From Selaginella tamariscina (taxonomy: Eukaryota > Streptophyta > Lycopodiopsida > Selaginellales > Selaginellaceae), in NCBI GenBank assembly GCA_003024785.1, contig PUQB01000561.1:62001-126000 (forward strand): a stretch of 64,000 bases of DNA, given 5' to 3'. Below the pieces are notes generated by a model. The model was given only the letters and a program-made list of their open reading frames with translations. It was not told the origin of the DNA and ran no database searches. Shown here one piece after another: positions 40,783 through 53,840 of this stretch. The first letter of the stretch is position 1; each line of letters opens with the position of its first letter. The translations under genes were made by a program, and so were the position numbers.

Positions 40783-41916
40783 CTTTTGCTTAATTTAAGT
40801 AAATATAAAATAAATAAGCAATAATTGTTTTTAAATTTTAATTTAATTTTGAGTAAATATCAATTTAAGTGTTAGAGAAGCATTTTTATTTTATTTATAA
40901 AAATAACAATGTAGAACAAAACAGTTTAAATTATTACAAACAAATAACGTTATTATTAAACTAGGCTATCCAAAATATTAAATAACATGTACAGGGGCTA
41001 CCAATCATATATATATATACACACAACACACACACAAAAAAAAAATAAAATAAAATAAAATAAAAATAAAAATAAAAGTGATAAATTCTATTAATAATAA
41101 ATAATATACAATATTATCGGCTTTATAAATTAATTTATTGATATCAAATATCTATATAAATAATCTGTATCAAATGTATGTACAGTATTATATAGTAGCA
41201 TTCCAGTGTATATAAATAATATGAATGTTGTAACTAAAATGGAAATGTATTTAGTTTCATTTTCTTAATAATTAGTAATTTTTATTGTTTAATTGGTATT
41301 TTTTAATATAAAGAAATAAGTTTTAAAATAATATAGGTTTAAAGAAAGAATATTTTTTAAAATATATGTTTAAAATATTAATAATTAATATATAAGTATT
41401 AATTAAATTATTTTTTTATATTCCCATTTTCACTATCATTCCCGTTTGACTTGCACCATATTTTATCATATTTATAAATATGAAGTTAAAATTTGTGTAC
41501 AGTAAAATAAATTAAACTGATTTAAGGACAAGATATATTAATATTGCTCTAATGCTTTTAACTAATATGTCTATATTTATACCTATCTATCTATCTATAT
41601 ATATTCTTGTTGAGATGCATGTAATTAATAGCTTCTTACACATAATTCTACCTTTTACACACACACACACACATATGTATGTGTGTGTGTGCGTGTGTAT
41701 GTGTGTGTCAACAACTAGTGTGATGCATATACCGAATTTAAAGTTCAGAATTTTGGCAGGTTTGAAACTAGAACATCATACAACAGCGCACTACGATTAC
41801 AAATGTATAAAATAATGTAATATAATATATAATATATATTAAATACCACAAAGTATAATTACATACTATATATCTATAATACAATAAGACACATCTCTCC
41901 TTGTCTATACACACAC

Positions 41917-41949
<33 letters not shown>

Positions 41950-42080
41950 CATTATATTATATAAATATTTGTATATAAAGTGTAGGTAGAATGAAAGAAT
42001 TGAATACCTTTCGAAGAGTTTGAAGCCTTTGTCAACAATTGCTGGAACTTGACCCATGTTTATAGCTGCTAAATCATTTT

Positions 42081-42136
<56 letters not shown>

Positions 42137-43247
42137 TATTATTTTAGTAGGATTAATATCCTGAAATTTTTATATTTACGTATATACCCTTCTGAATGTT
42201 TTGTATTTTAACTTTTTAGATTGTAATAATTAATTAAATATAAACATATTTAATTTATGCCAAATTCGGAATGAATAAAATAAGTGAGCCTTAGCAATGT
42301 ATTAAAAATAATTTGAGCATGAATTAATTATAAATTTTGTAAAGATATATATGTTAAGTTTTAATTTTGAAGTGCATGATGTTTTAAATTGTAAATGTTA
42401 CCTTTAAACTCTTTAGATTTGTGTTTGGGAATGTTTATAGTCCTATTTTTTTAATAATTAGTTATTTAATTAATAATTTTTAATATAAAAAAATAATTTT
42501 TAGAATAATATATATTTAAAGAAAGAATAGTTTTTTAAATTGTATATACTTAAAATATTAATAATTAATAAGTAAATAATAATTAAAAATTTCTTTATAT
42601 TTTCATTTTCATGTATCATTCCCATTTTAGTTACAATGTTCATTTAAAGAATAAATCAGTTCGTTATTAATTTCTTTTTCTTAAATTCACATATTTTTAT
42701 TTTTATTAAATTTAATTATTTCAACATACTTGAAAAAAGAGAGATCAAGAAGATAGGGCATTGATGGGGTTAAAGTTCACATGTATTAATCGTTTGTCAC
42801 ATAGTGACAAAATTTTATATTAAATAAACATTAATAATATTATTGATTTGTGTTATTAAATATCTTTATGTGTATGGAATAAATGTGATCCAAATGTGAT
42901 AAATTGTGACATACAATATAAAATATTTTTTCTTATTAATTAATTAAATACATATTAAAATTTTAAAAAATATAAAATTCTTTCTTATTAATTACTGAAT
43001 GCAGTTTAAATTTGAAGTGAAGTCTCTTTCTTAATACTTAATTAAATGCATAAGTTAACTATATAGTAGTACTATAAATACATTGTTTTAATTAGAAAAA
43101 AAAATATTTAAATATTCCTGCAAGTATGTGTATTAAATATAAATGCCTTAAATAATTGAGTTATAACTAACATGGAATTGAATTATAAATTTAATTTTTA
43201 CCCAGGTTTAGGGTTAGGTTAAAGTTAGGTTTAGGAACAGAGTAGGG
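40783..43247. other. AT-rich spacer with one GST exon shard
   Basis: Mostly AT-rich with A-rich, TA and CA/GT microsatellites (for example 41917-41948 and 42081-42136). The only gene-like segment is the fragment at 41988-42080. Sequences near 41250-41420 and 42420-42620 resemble each other (ATTAGTTATTTAATTAATAA-type), suggesting an old repeat. Confidence 0.6.
41988..42080 (-). pseudogene. Isolated exon 3 shard of a theta GST
   Basis: The minus strand at 42008-42065 reads MGQVPAIVDKGFKLFE and matches exon 3 of the GST at 50343-50403 almost base for base, including the donor and the first intron bases (GAAAG/GTATTCAA). No other GST exon adjoins it, and it points opposite to the parent gene. 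Confidence 0.85.
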
Positions 43248-45116
43248 ATGGAAGCTGGGGAGATGGAGGCGCTGTTCTCTCCGGATGTTGTACCGAGCTT
43301 GGAGCTCGACAGGGTGCATCTCCTGCTGGATCAGGTATTCCTTGTGGCACTTTCTGACTTCAGGGACAAATTCAACATGCTGGCGCCTTACTTGCCTGCA
43401 CAAATCCAGGAGTACACGCGATTCATACACTTCTCTCACATGTGCAGCAAGTTTGCTGAAGAGTCAACAGTAGGCCGTAATCCGGAGAACATACTCGGCC
43501 TCCTCAATGCACAAGCTCACAGGCACAGGGAGCTTCCGGTGCTGTCAGATATTCTCCAGTTGCGGACCACCATTTCCAAGGGTTTCTTGTTCAGACCTCG
43601 GCTAATGCGCCTTGCTCACCTAGGATTGCTTCACTGGAGGAAAGCTTGTAGCTTGCCCTTTCATGTTTCTTGGACTGAGCTGCTTCCTCGAAATGTTCTA
43701 TTACTCGTTTGGCCTCATGATGTCCATTCTGGTGCGCGTCTCCTCGATTCTATAGAGAACTACTCTTCAAAGCTCCACGGTAACTAACACACACACACAT
43801 GTACATACAACGACGTATGTAGCATGACTATATTATATACGAAGTAGCTATGTCATGCAGTGCCTACTAATTGGAGTGAGGTGCCATCCTTTGATATTCT
43901 GGAGAGCAAGCTTAAGAAGTGCTTTGATGAGGAACTAATAAAGCACGAATGGATTCTACATCCACTTGACCGCATTGCTCTTAACGTACTCGATTACGGA
44001 TTGTGGACCAGGAGTGGGAAACACACTGCCTCAGTAAAGATGGCTGAATGCTTTTCAAGGTCTCTCTCTCCTACACACACACACACACGTGACATATTCT
44101 GTTTGTACAGCTCTTATGAGGAACGCATCGAAGGGTTGACATTCTTCGTTCCAACACCTGGTCGGGGAAAGCAGGAGACAGGGCATGACCTAAGTCTGTG
44201 GAACCGAGCGCTCTCGTGTTGTTATTTTCTACTCAAATATGTTCTTCATGCATGTAAAGATCACGAGAGCGACTTCTTGAAAGTCGCTGATTACTTTCTT
44301 TGGCCTCTCAACACTTTACAAGGCATTAATGCAGTGTGTGTTCATCTCCGGGACTACTTTTCTGGTAAGCCTCCACATATGTATACATATAACTAATATA
44401 CTTAAACGTGCTCTTCAAACCATCCATTTGAACATGTTGGTGTATTTATGTCTTTTGAGTTAGGTTTCTATTTACTTCCTGTGCAGAGCGGCATCATTTG
44501 AGACCGGAGGTGATATTTATACAGATAAAGGATGAGTTGGTGGATGCACTACGTATCCATGCCCGTATACCGCCAGGTCTGGCGGATATTCTTGAAAACC
44601 GGCATATTCTGTCAGAGCATGTGCTGTGTAGACATCGGTTAATGCAACTTGCAAGACTTAAGCTCTCGGTTTGGAAGACGGATGTCTTTGGAGAGCCTTA
44701 TGATAGAAGTTGGTCTGAGATTTGTTGTACACGCACAGGTACGTGCGTGCGCGTGTGTGTAGCGTATACTAAACCATAATGCATAGGCTTGGAATTGGTC
44801 TTTCCGGATATGTCGTTGGAGGAGGTTACTAAGGAGCTGGATAGTATGGATCCAGTGAAGCCTGCCTCGCACGTTACATTGGATTATATCTCATATAAAT
44901 GGAACCTGGCTTTACAATCTGGCCTTGTAAAGCTGGACTGGCTCACTAGCAAAAGCGAGCGTATAGCATATCTAGTGGTTCAAGGCAACTTATGCAGGTA
45001 TATACACTCTCTCTCGTGGCGTGCATGTGTGTTTTCTAACCGTCAAACTATTGCTTTAGGAACTTCCTTTAGGCTTCAGGGAACTTCACTGGTCGAGTCG
45101 AAGGCAACCATCAGGT
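43248..45116 (+). CDS. Unrecognised protein with internal repeats, copy 1 (C-terminally short)
   Basis: I do not recognise this family. Exons 43248-43779, 43861-44059, 44111-44364, 44487-44738 and 44787-44997 join in phase without any frame break; a sixth (about 45061-45116, ELPLGFRELHW) is likely but its phase is uncertain. The protein is repetitive: VLSDILQLRTTISKGFLFRP followed by RLMRLAHLGLLHWRK recurs as LADILENRHILSEHVLCRH followed by RLMQLARLKLSVWKTD, and ELIKHEWILHPLDRIALNVL recurs as LVKLDWLTSKSERIAYLVVQ. The composition is soluble and leucine-rich, with no signal peptide or membrane segment and no recognisable catalytic motif. Compared with copy 2 it lacks the C-terminal third. The start at 43248 fits the N-terminus of copy 2 after its first 35 residues. 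Confidence 0.7.
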
Positions 45117-45304
45117 TTACTAACATAACTAAATTATGTATCGGGTTAATTAAATAGTATCTCACGTGCAAAGCACACACAAGCCTCACACTGGTGCATA
45201 ACGCAGGAAATGACATTATTAATATGCATACTTAACAAGAGTTTTTTATTATTAATGAATTGCAAAACAAGCTCTTCCAAAGTCTATTTCACACTACCAA
45301 AATA

Positions 45305-48147
45305 TTAATGTAATTCAGGTACATATAACTGGCCTTGTACAACAAGAAAAGCAGCCTTGTCAAGGTCATCTTCTAACCGCTCTGATTTCAAAACTCCATA
45401 CTGGCTTGCATAACTCAAGCCTGTCCCCCTAACTGCCGCTGGTGCAACACCACTGTCTGTAAACAAACATAACGCCCATGAGTGTGCGTGCGTGTGTGTG
45501 GTATGTATATTATCTACCATAGCGGACTGGGAATCCTAAGCGGTCTATCCTAGTTGCACTTTTTACAAGAGCAATCTCTGTAAACAACCAGAAACTCAAG
45601 AGCGTTAGCATTCTGTTTGAGCATATTACTATATAGATTAAAATAATATATATATAAGTCTGTTCGTAACTACATCTCTAACGTATTTGAGACCATATTA
45701 TCACAATAATATAAGAAACTTAAACACACAGAAATGTATGCGTGTGACACGTACTTACCACTGTCTTGTTTCTAACTGGTCCAGCAATGGTCCAACTTGA
45801 TAACACGCACGCACGCACCCACACACCTATCAAAGGTGTAGTAGCCAAATATGTTGTCAACCGGAAGAATTCAGACTCCTCACGGAGAACAGGTGGAAGT
45901 AGAGGAGCTAATTCAGAGAATCTCGTACCCAAAACTGAAACAATGTAGTCGAAAGAAAACGTGGATGGCAACCAGGCCCATCAACCATTGAAATATGTAA
46001 AACACACTGTCCATTTTCGTTGCAGGTTCTAGAGACCCCGCAAAATTGCTTGGCAGCTGCTTAGACACAAACTCCTTGAAACTTCCCACAGGAATCTGAG
46101 AAAGAAATGGATGTTGAGAGAGAGAGAGAGAGAGAGAGAGAGCATTACCTTGCCTTGAACAATCAAGTATGCTATATGCTCGGTTTTGTTTGTAAGCCAT
46201 TCAAGCTTTATAAGTCCGGATCTTAACACCTCGTCTCTCCTAGATGAGATGTATTGCACTGTAACGTGTGGAGCAGGCTTGACCAAACGGAACCTATCCA
46301 TCTCCTTAATAACTGTCCTGAATGGGATGCCTGGAAAGACTTTGTCCAGCACGAATCTTGCCAACTCCGAACCTGTCTCTCATATATATAACTGGCACAT
46401 TTATGTAATGCGGGTTTATGGATATAAGATACCTGTGTTTGTAGCACAAATGTCTGCCCAAGTTGTATCATAAGGCAGTCCAAACACGTCCGTCTTCCAA
46501 AGCGACAGCAAGCTGAAACAACCGATACCGGCATAGAACATGCTTCGCAAGAATGTGCCGGTTTTCAAGAATATCCCCCAGGCCAGGAGGTATCTGAGCG
46601 TGTGTCCGTAAAATCTCTATGAACCCACAATTCTCCCGTTCAAGTACCACTTCGGGTCTCAAACGACCCCGCTCTACACAAAAGAGCAGTCAATACATAC
46701 ACAAATACACGTATCTATATATATGGGTGAATATCCCGAAACATACTCAAGCTTAGAATGTGCATAAGGGATACGTATACTCATAGACGTGTGCGTCTGT
46801 GTACAAACTATAGACACACCTGTGCGCATGTTGCAACTTTCTTATTAGTTGTTGATATATAACATCACTCACGCGCCCGCGCGCGCGTGTGTTCTTCGTG
46901 TGTGTGCAAATGTATATGTAAAAGAGCTAAATGAATATGTAGAGATACAACTAAATGCATGTATGCTAGGTAACAAGAAGGGTCCGTTTACCTGGCAAGC
47001 GACTGCAGAGGTAATCACAAGCTTGATTAAGGCCGCACAACGTGTTAAGTGGCCAAGGGAAGCAATGAGCAACTTTGGAGAAGTCACATATAGAGGGACG
47101 GTCTCTATACGAAACACAAGCACGTACAACGGGCTTAAGCAAATAGTAGCTCCAGCAGAGACATTGGTTCCACAATGATTTTGCGTATTCTTCCCCTTGG
47201 CCCGAAGTGGGGAGCAAAACAAGTAAGGCCTTCAATACGCTCTTGTAACGGCCTCTCTACACTGCATACACAGTAGTGCGTTTTGTTTGTGTAGTTTACT
47301 AGGGAAAAAAAAATGCATACCTCCTTAAGGAGTCATAAAGGCAAGTCCTTGAAATATATCCAGAAGCTGGTGTTTATTACATTGAGGGCCATTTGATCAA
47401 CTGCATCAAGTAGCCATTCTTCCTTGACGAGCTCCACTTCAAAGCACTTCTTCAGCTTGCCTTGCAGATCAGCAAGAGAGGGTAGCTTTCTCACACGCAA
47501 ATGAGCTGCAGCCAAACACAAACATTGATGTATTTACAACTAGAGAGAGGCTTACCATGGAGCTTCAAAGAGTATGCTTCTATACAATCAAGGAGCCAAC
47601 TGGAAGACTCCCCATCCCAAGGCGAAAAGAGGCCGGGTATTTTGGGAGGCAGCGTTTCACTCCACCGAAGATGAGACGCTAGGCCAAAGACTCTTCTCCA
47701 GTTGAGCAATGCCAGGTAAGCCAGTCGCATGAGTCGAGGTCTGCACAGGAAGATCCTGGATATAATGGGGCGAATCTGACGAATGTCTGAAAACACCGGA
47801 AGCTGCCCGCTGTACTGAGCATTCAGAAGCGAGAGAACCACTCCGGATCACGCCCTTGAGTTCTTTCTTGGCTGTGGTTTGCTACAAAGGTGAGAGAAAC
47901 GTATGAACTGTGCATAGTTCTGCAACCACAGCATGTTGAACTTGTCCCGAAAATCGGACAGGGCAACCATGAATACTTGATCCAAAAGCAAATGTACCCC
48001 ATCCAGCTCCAAGCTGGGCACTACCTCCTGAGAGAACAAAGACTCTATACATCTCCTGTCTGCTATCTTCTTAACATGTGGAGCATACGTGGGCTTCTTC
48101 TTCTTCAACTGTTCATCCAGAGATTCCCCCGGACGCTTTAACGCCAT
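45305..48147 (-). pseudogene. Unrecognised protein with internal repeats, copy 2 (longer, frame-broken)
   Basis: Convergent paralogue of copy 1. Exons run from 48147 down: 47556-48147, 47321-47505, 46992-47261, 46433-46673, 46149-46372, about 46035-46095, about 45828-45933, about 45528-45571 and 45305-45456. It starts MALKRPGESLDEQLKKKKP, a lysine-rich leader absent from copy 1, and ends with LEDDLDKAAFLVVQGQLY. Another unit, RFSELAPLLPPVLREE, echoes KFNMLAPYLPAQIQEY of the N-terminus, so the family seems to hold at least three repeat modules. Frame breaks occur near 47845-47885, at the end of exon 2, near 47200 and near 46500. It is either decaying or affected by assembly errors; the exon structure is kept. 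Confidence 0.62.
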
Positions 48148-48199
48148 CAAACCTAGCCCTATAACCCTAGAAATGGCTATGTATATATACACAACTTAT

Positions 48200-48315
48200 T
48201 GTATATCAGCTGTTATCAACGCACCACCCAGACGAAGAGTACCTTGGACAGTAAGTAAATATATACTTAAATAAGTTTATATTTTTGTTTAAAAACTTAT
48301 ATATTATTCGTAATT
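48200..48315 (+). pseudogene. Lipoxygenase exon 12 / intron 12 shard
   Basis: Matches the lipoxygenase from the exon 12 acceptor (TATCAGCTGTTATCAAC) through CTTGGACAG, then jumps straight to intron 12 (TAAGTAAATATATACTTAA). About 60 bases of the exon and its donor are missing. It lies about 55 bases upstream of the copy 2 start, in the same orientation as the parent gene. Confidence 0.9.
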
Positions 48316-48352
48316 ATATATTTTTATTTTTATATATATATATATATATATC

Positions 48353-48429
48353 AGTGCATTTTCGACCTCATTTAACCATTTCCGCACCTTCTCCAATGGA
48401 GTAAGTTAACTCAGTCTTCTTCTGGGTCT
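48353..48429 (-). pseudogene. Last-exon shard of a theta GST
   Basis: Read on the minus strand, 48353-48429 matches the last exon of the GST at 51642-51770 (ACCCAGAAGAAGACTGAGTT and GAGAAGGTGCGGAAATGGTT), with a few changes. Orientation is opposite to the parent gene. Confidence 0.87.
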
Positions 48430-49774
48430 ATATAACATAATTAAACTATTTATATAGTTACTTATTACTGATTTAATACTGATACTTAATATTTTAATTA
48501 GAATTCATAACATTTAAATAGAATTCATTATGTCATTCTCATCTTGTGGTAAACCCAACTTTGGTGCCAAAACACTATGAAATACTTAAAACCATGCATA
48601 TTTAAGTATGTGGTAAACTAGTTTTTTAATAAGGATTAATATCTCTAAAATTTATTATATTTACATATATCTCAAAGTCTTAAACTTACTTAAAACTTCT
48701 GTATTTTGATTTTTTAAATTACTAATTAATTAAATATACACATTTAAATTAATGGTTTGACTCTTTTCACACAAGGTTATTTAAAAATTCAAGTTATTTT
48801 GCTAATTTGAGATATTTAAGGTTACTTTCAAATTTTCCCTTTATGGAATGAAAATTTAATCAAAACAAAATCAAAGCTATTGTTAATGTTAAATTAACTA
48901 GTCAACGTATATCTATGTCATAAAAATATTAACAAAAACAAAAACAAAATTAATTTAATGAGTATAAATGATACATATTATTCTATATATTTACTAAAAA
49001 AAAAAGCTATATATTAAAGTATTTCACTTTCATAAAGTATATGACATTCTATAGATATCATTAAAATATTTATATTATATTATAAAATTATTTGTTAATG
49101 TTTTGTGTGAACAAAACCTTGTTTAAAAAGCAATTAAAACATAAACTATATGCAAATCTAAATAAAATCTTATGAACCAATAATTACAAACAAGAAAACA
49201 TTTAAGTACAAAAATCTTAACTTATTATATTTCACATAATCACCACTCATTTAATGCAAAAATTATTTTACAAAATATATATATATATATATAAAACTTA
49301 CTATCAAGACTTGTGTAAATTAATTATTTATGATGAAATTTCAATAGAATTCATTTTATATATACAAATTTTATAAAAAATTTATACAAATTTTATATAT
49401 ACCAACTTTATAAATCCAGATTTCTATAGAATATACCTTAAATATATTTTAAGGTTGCCACATTGGATGCTAGGGTTAAGTTAATATGACATAATCTCCA
49501 AGGAAGGTTTATATGTATCCACGTCATTTTTGGTTTAACTCATTATAAAATATATGCATATTTCAATGATACCTCTTACAGATTCCTACACTGGCACCAT
49601 TCAAATACTTTAATACATTAGTCGGTGACAGCTTTTTGAAAGTATGTGATGTTATTTTGATTAATTTTTCATTAAATAATATACTTAAACTAATTAATTT
49701 ACACACGTGGAGATTTTATCGAAGCGAACGAGAACCATGTGTATTCATAACAAGGTCACATAAGGTTGTGAGCT
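48430..49774. other. AT-rich spacer upstream of the GST gene
   Basis: No gene. A short stretch at about 49583-49612 (TGGCACCATTCAAAT) resembles GST exon 5 and may be another tiny shard. Confidence 0.5.
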
Positions 49775-50612
49775 ATGGCTGAGAAGGATCTGCATCTCTA
49801 CATATATTTGGTGTCTCAACCTTCCGGCACTTGTTATTTTCTGCAAGTATGTTTAAATAACTAACATTAATAAAATTTAATAAAAATAAAAAATATATAT
49901 GAATTTGAGAATAATAAATAAATAAATTTTGAAATAAATACTGATTTCTTTGTTAGGTTGAACAACATTGATGCTGAGATTCATTCTGTTAGTATGGCCA
50001 AGGGGGAACACAAATCTAAAGAGTTTAAAGGTAGAATTGCACAATTTATAATAATAAGTTTACAATTTATATATGGTTAATTGGGTGTGTTTTGGAGCTA
50101 TTTACTGATTTTGTAAAAATATATATATATTATAATTCTGATGTGTATGAAGTTCTATCTCAATATAATATAGTTAATTAAAGCATTTATTAATATGTAG
50201 TAATTTACTAATGCATACTTAATAAACTTCAATCTATTCATTTCATATTTAAATTTATTTATTTATTTAATTATTATAATTTTTTTTAAAAATTGACAGT
50301 TTGTGCGTGCGTGCGTGTGTAAAACTAACAATTATGTAACAGCTATAAACCCAATGGGTCAACTTCCAGCAATTGTTGATAAAGGCTTCAAACTCTTCGA
50401 AAGGTATTCAAAATGTTTCATTCTACCCACACATATAATATTTAGATAATACGTAGTTATATATATAGTTTGAGTATATATCAAAATATGAATATGCCAG
50501 AATATATTATAAGTTATACCTTGGTATTAATAAGTTTGATTTGGCAGCCATGCAATATTGCGTTACCTGGCTACAACAAAACCAGGAGTTCCTGATCATT
50601 GGTAAGTTTTTT

Positions 50613-50679
<67 letters not shown>

Positions 50680-51770
50680 TGTTCAGGTTTCCTGCGGATC
50701 CATTAAAAAGAGCACGCATTGACAACATTTTAGATTGGCACCATTCAAATCTTCGGCGCGGTGCATGTAAGTTTTGATTTAACAGGGAAAATTACATTTA
50801 TACCCCTGAAATTTATCATTATATACCCTTAGAAGATTTATATTTACATATATACCCTTGAAATTTTAATTTAAAACTTCACAAATTTCAAAACTAAAAA
50901 ATATAAAAATTAATAAAAAATTATAATTAATTTGTATATTTAGGTTCAAAATACAACCTGTTAAACATATATATCACAATATAATATAATTATTTGAAAA
51001 AACATTTCATTTTTTACTATGATAACTTTTCGACATTTAACACTTAATAAACTTTAATTATTTCATTTTTAATATATTATAAATTAAAAATATATTTTTA
51101 ATTAATATTGTTATTTTAAAAATCAAAATACTACACTTGAAGTTTTTCAAGGGTATATATGTAAATTTATAATTTTTAGAGGGTATATATGTAAATATAA
51201 TTTTTTAAAGATATATATATATGTAAATATGATAAATTTCAGGGGTATAAATGTAATATAATTATATATTTTTAAATATTAAAAAATAGTTTAAAACTTA
51301 CATATACTTATAAATATGCAGCTCTTTTCGTATTTCATAGCGCCCTGGCACCCAAGTTCGGTGTACCACAAGATGAGAACGAGAGATTATGAATTCCGAG
51401 AAGATATTAAAATCTTCCCTCAAAATTATGGAAGAAGTATTCATCGAGGGAGATGCTCCTTTTCTTGGGGGTGCTTCGGAACCAAGTATTGCTGATTTAA
51501 GCCTGGCATGTGAACTTAAACAGCTTGAGGTAATTAAATATATTATTAATAAATAATAAAATTTATATTTATAAATATTTAAATGTTACTGATTAAAAAT
51601 ATTAAGAATAAGTTAAATATATGTTTAATTATGTTATGTAGTTCCTTGGGACCCAGAAGAAGACTGAGTTACTTGGTCCATTTGAGAAGGTGCGGAAATG
51701 GTTAAGTGAGGTTGAGAATGCACTTTCACCTCATTTTACTGAAGTTCATTCACAAATGGGGAAGTTTTAA
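49775..51770 (+). CDS. GSTT: Theta-class glutathione S-transferase, copy with two frame breaks
   Basis: Theta GSTs conjugate glutathione or reduce organic hydroperoxides. Exons: 49775-49846, 49957-50030, 50343-50403, 50548-50601, 50687-50766, 51322-51529 and 51642-51770. Visible family parts: SQPS near the N-terminus (catalytic serine region), IFCKLNNIDAEIHSVSMAKG, MGQLPAIVDKGFKLFESHAI (glutathione-binding strand), DNILDWHHSNLRRGA and ASEPSIADLSLACELKQLE. Two breaks: in exon 1 between SQPS and ALVIFCK (about 49823-49828), and in exon 6 before MNSEKILKSSLKI (about 51377-51388). The protein ends MGKF with no peroxisomal signal. It may be a recent pseudogene or carry assembly indels. Paralogue of the gene at 62693, with the same exon structure. 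Confidence 0.82.
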
Positions 51771-51936
51771 AGTTTTAAATATATAGACTTTAATAATAAA
51801 TATAAATAAAATAAAAGATACAGATGGATGTATCTTTTATTAAACAGTTATATTGTAAAGACATTGATTAACAATTTTAATTAATTATCTTTATTATTAA
51901 TATAACATGACGTAGGAATTTGCTCCAATTTGAGGT

Positions 51937-51980
<44 letters not shown>

Positions 51981-53600
51981 ATAACGGCGTATATTTGTAT
52001 ATATTTTCATACATAATTTTTAAGAAAGAGTTAAGATTGATATAATATTGTTATACGCATATTCTTAGTATACTAGTATAATGCAATGATAACTTTTATT
52101 CTGATATTCTATTATAAATCAATGGCTCAGATGGAATTTAAATTTTTTATTCATAAATGGACAAAATATTCAAAAATTAAATATTTAATAGTTTAATGGG
52201 CCAACATTTGTATATGCATACAAACATACACATGTATCTATAGCACACACACATATAAAAGCATATACTTCTATGCATATTTACGAGATTTATCTGTTTT
52301 AAATATTGCATTTTTATAAGTGACACTTTATAATTACATATATTACATATATTTCAATAGTGTTTGTTAACGAAATATATCATTAGTGTAGTATACTCTC
52401 TCTCTCTCCTCTCTCACTCACACACGCACACACACACAATTATCAGCTAACAGTTTATCACCGCATATTTACTGTAGTTATGATAATTTATGATTTATCG
52501 AAAGTTAAATAAATATATATATATATATATATATAAAGTTCAAATAATATAAAACTAAACTCAGCTCAGGAACGGGTCATTATCGGTAACTAAACTGATG
52601 GCTTTCAAATTGAATTCTTTCTCAGGTTTAATAATTTTATATAAATGTATAGTTTATCAGATAATAATAATAATAATTAAATAATTTACGTTAATTTTTT
52701 ACATAATATTAGCTTAGCACTATTGAATTAACATTTGTACAGATATATATATGTATTATTATTTAATTTTCTCAATTATAAAATTAATACTTATTACTAA
52801 TAAAATTTTATTATCAGTATTAATTAATCTAATTATCACTATTATAATTAATACTCTATTATCAGCATTAGTAACGAAAAAGACTTGTATTACTAGATAA
52901 ACAGAAGATTCTTAAAGGATATATATATTGTACATACATGTAAATATCTTCTTTACGTATTGTATACGTTATTGCGCACGTGATCCCAGCGTACCACCCG
53001 TGATCCAACTACATGTAATAAGTTATTTAATAAGGTCTTAAATGAGAGAGAGGGAGAGAGAGAGAGGGAGAGGGAGAGGAGAGGGAGAGAGGGAGAGGGA
53101 GAGAGAGAGGGAGAGGGAGGGGAGAGGGAGAGAGAGGGGAGAGAGAGAGAGGAGAGAGAGATGATTAAGGTGCATTGCATTTTTCTTGGACTGTACTACT
53201 GCAGGGATCTCTTACAAGGGAAGCGACTGATAAGGGAAAAAGTATATACCTTTAATTTAAATTTTAAATTTTTTAACCTAGACAACATGTTAGGTAGGGT
53301 TGAAACTTAAAATCAAAAATGCGGTTGGTCCCACCACCACCATGTGGGTTGATGGTGTATCGCATAAACCCTAATCTAATTTACTATTAATCGTGTCAGT
53401 TATAATCAAATTTCAATACTATTATTTATCTTAAGTTTCAGACAAACACAACCATGTCATGATTATTATTACGCGTCTTTTTTCTTTGCACATCTGTTTT
53501 GACATTTTAACACCATGTCATTACATTAAATTAATATTGATTAAATTATACTAATGTCATTATTGCCGTGCCATGATTTCGTGATCCGACGGTGGATATC
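51771..53600. other. AT-rich spacer with GA-rich satellites
   Basis: No gene. Contains (GA)n at 51949-51973, (TA)n near 52515-52534 and a G/A-rich imperfect repeat at 53045-53160. Confidence 0.65.
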
Positions 53601-53635
53601 CACACCTACCATCATGGACGGTAGATGGGGTAGGT

Positions 53636-53840
53636 TACACTCCACGTGTCAAAACGAAAGGATAAAATAAATTTACCTCAATATCATAACCGGCCGGCAC
53701 ACCGTATTGCCACGTGGTGGATTCCAGCAACACAAGCCAACCGGAACGTGCCACGTCAGACTACTTGAAAGGGAAACAGCAGGGTGGCTTCCCGATCCAC
53801 GGCAGAGGACGAACCGGAATGTGCCACATGGCATATCTGT
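53636..53840 (+). promoter_or_regulatory. Upstream region of the GATA gene with G-boxes and a duplicated ACGT motif
   Basis: Two CACGTG G-boxes lie at 53643-53648 and 53711-53716. A GAACCGGAAYGTGCCAC-type motif occurs at about 53739-53759 and again, slightly changed, at 53811-53831. ACGT cores of this kind bind bZIP and bHLH factors. The region is more GC-rich than its surroundings and lies about 490-690 bases upstream of the ATG at 54326. Confidence 0.5.

Noticed and set aside
53045-53160. Purine-rich block as a possible functional GAGA element
   Set aside because: It is an imperfect GA/GGGA simple repeat more than 1 kb from the GATA start, with nothing beyond repeat structure to support a role.
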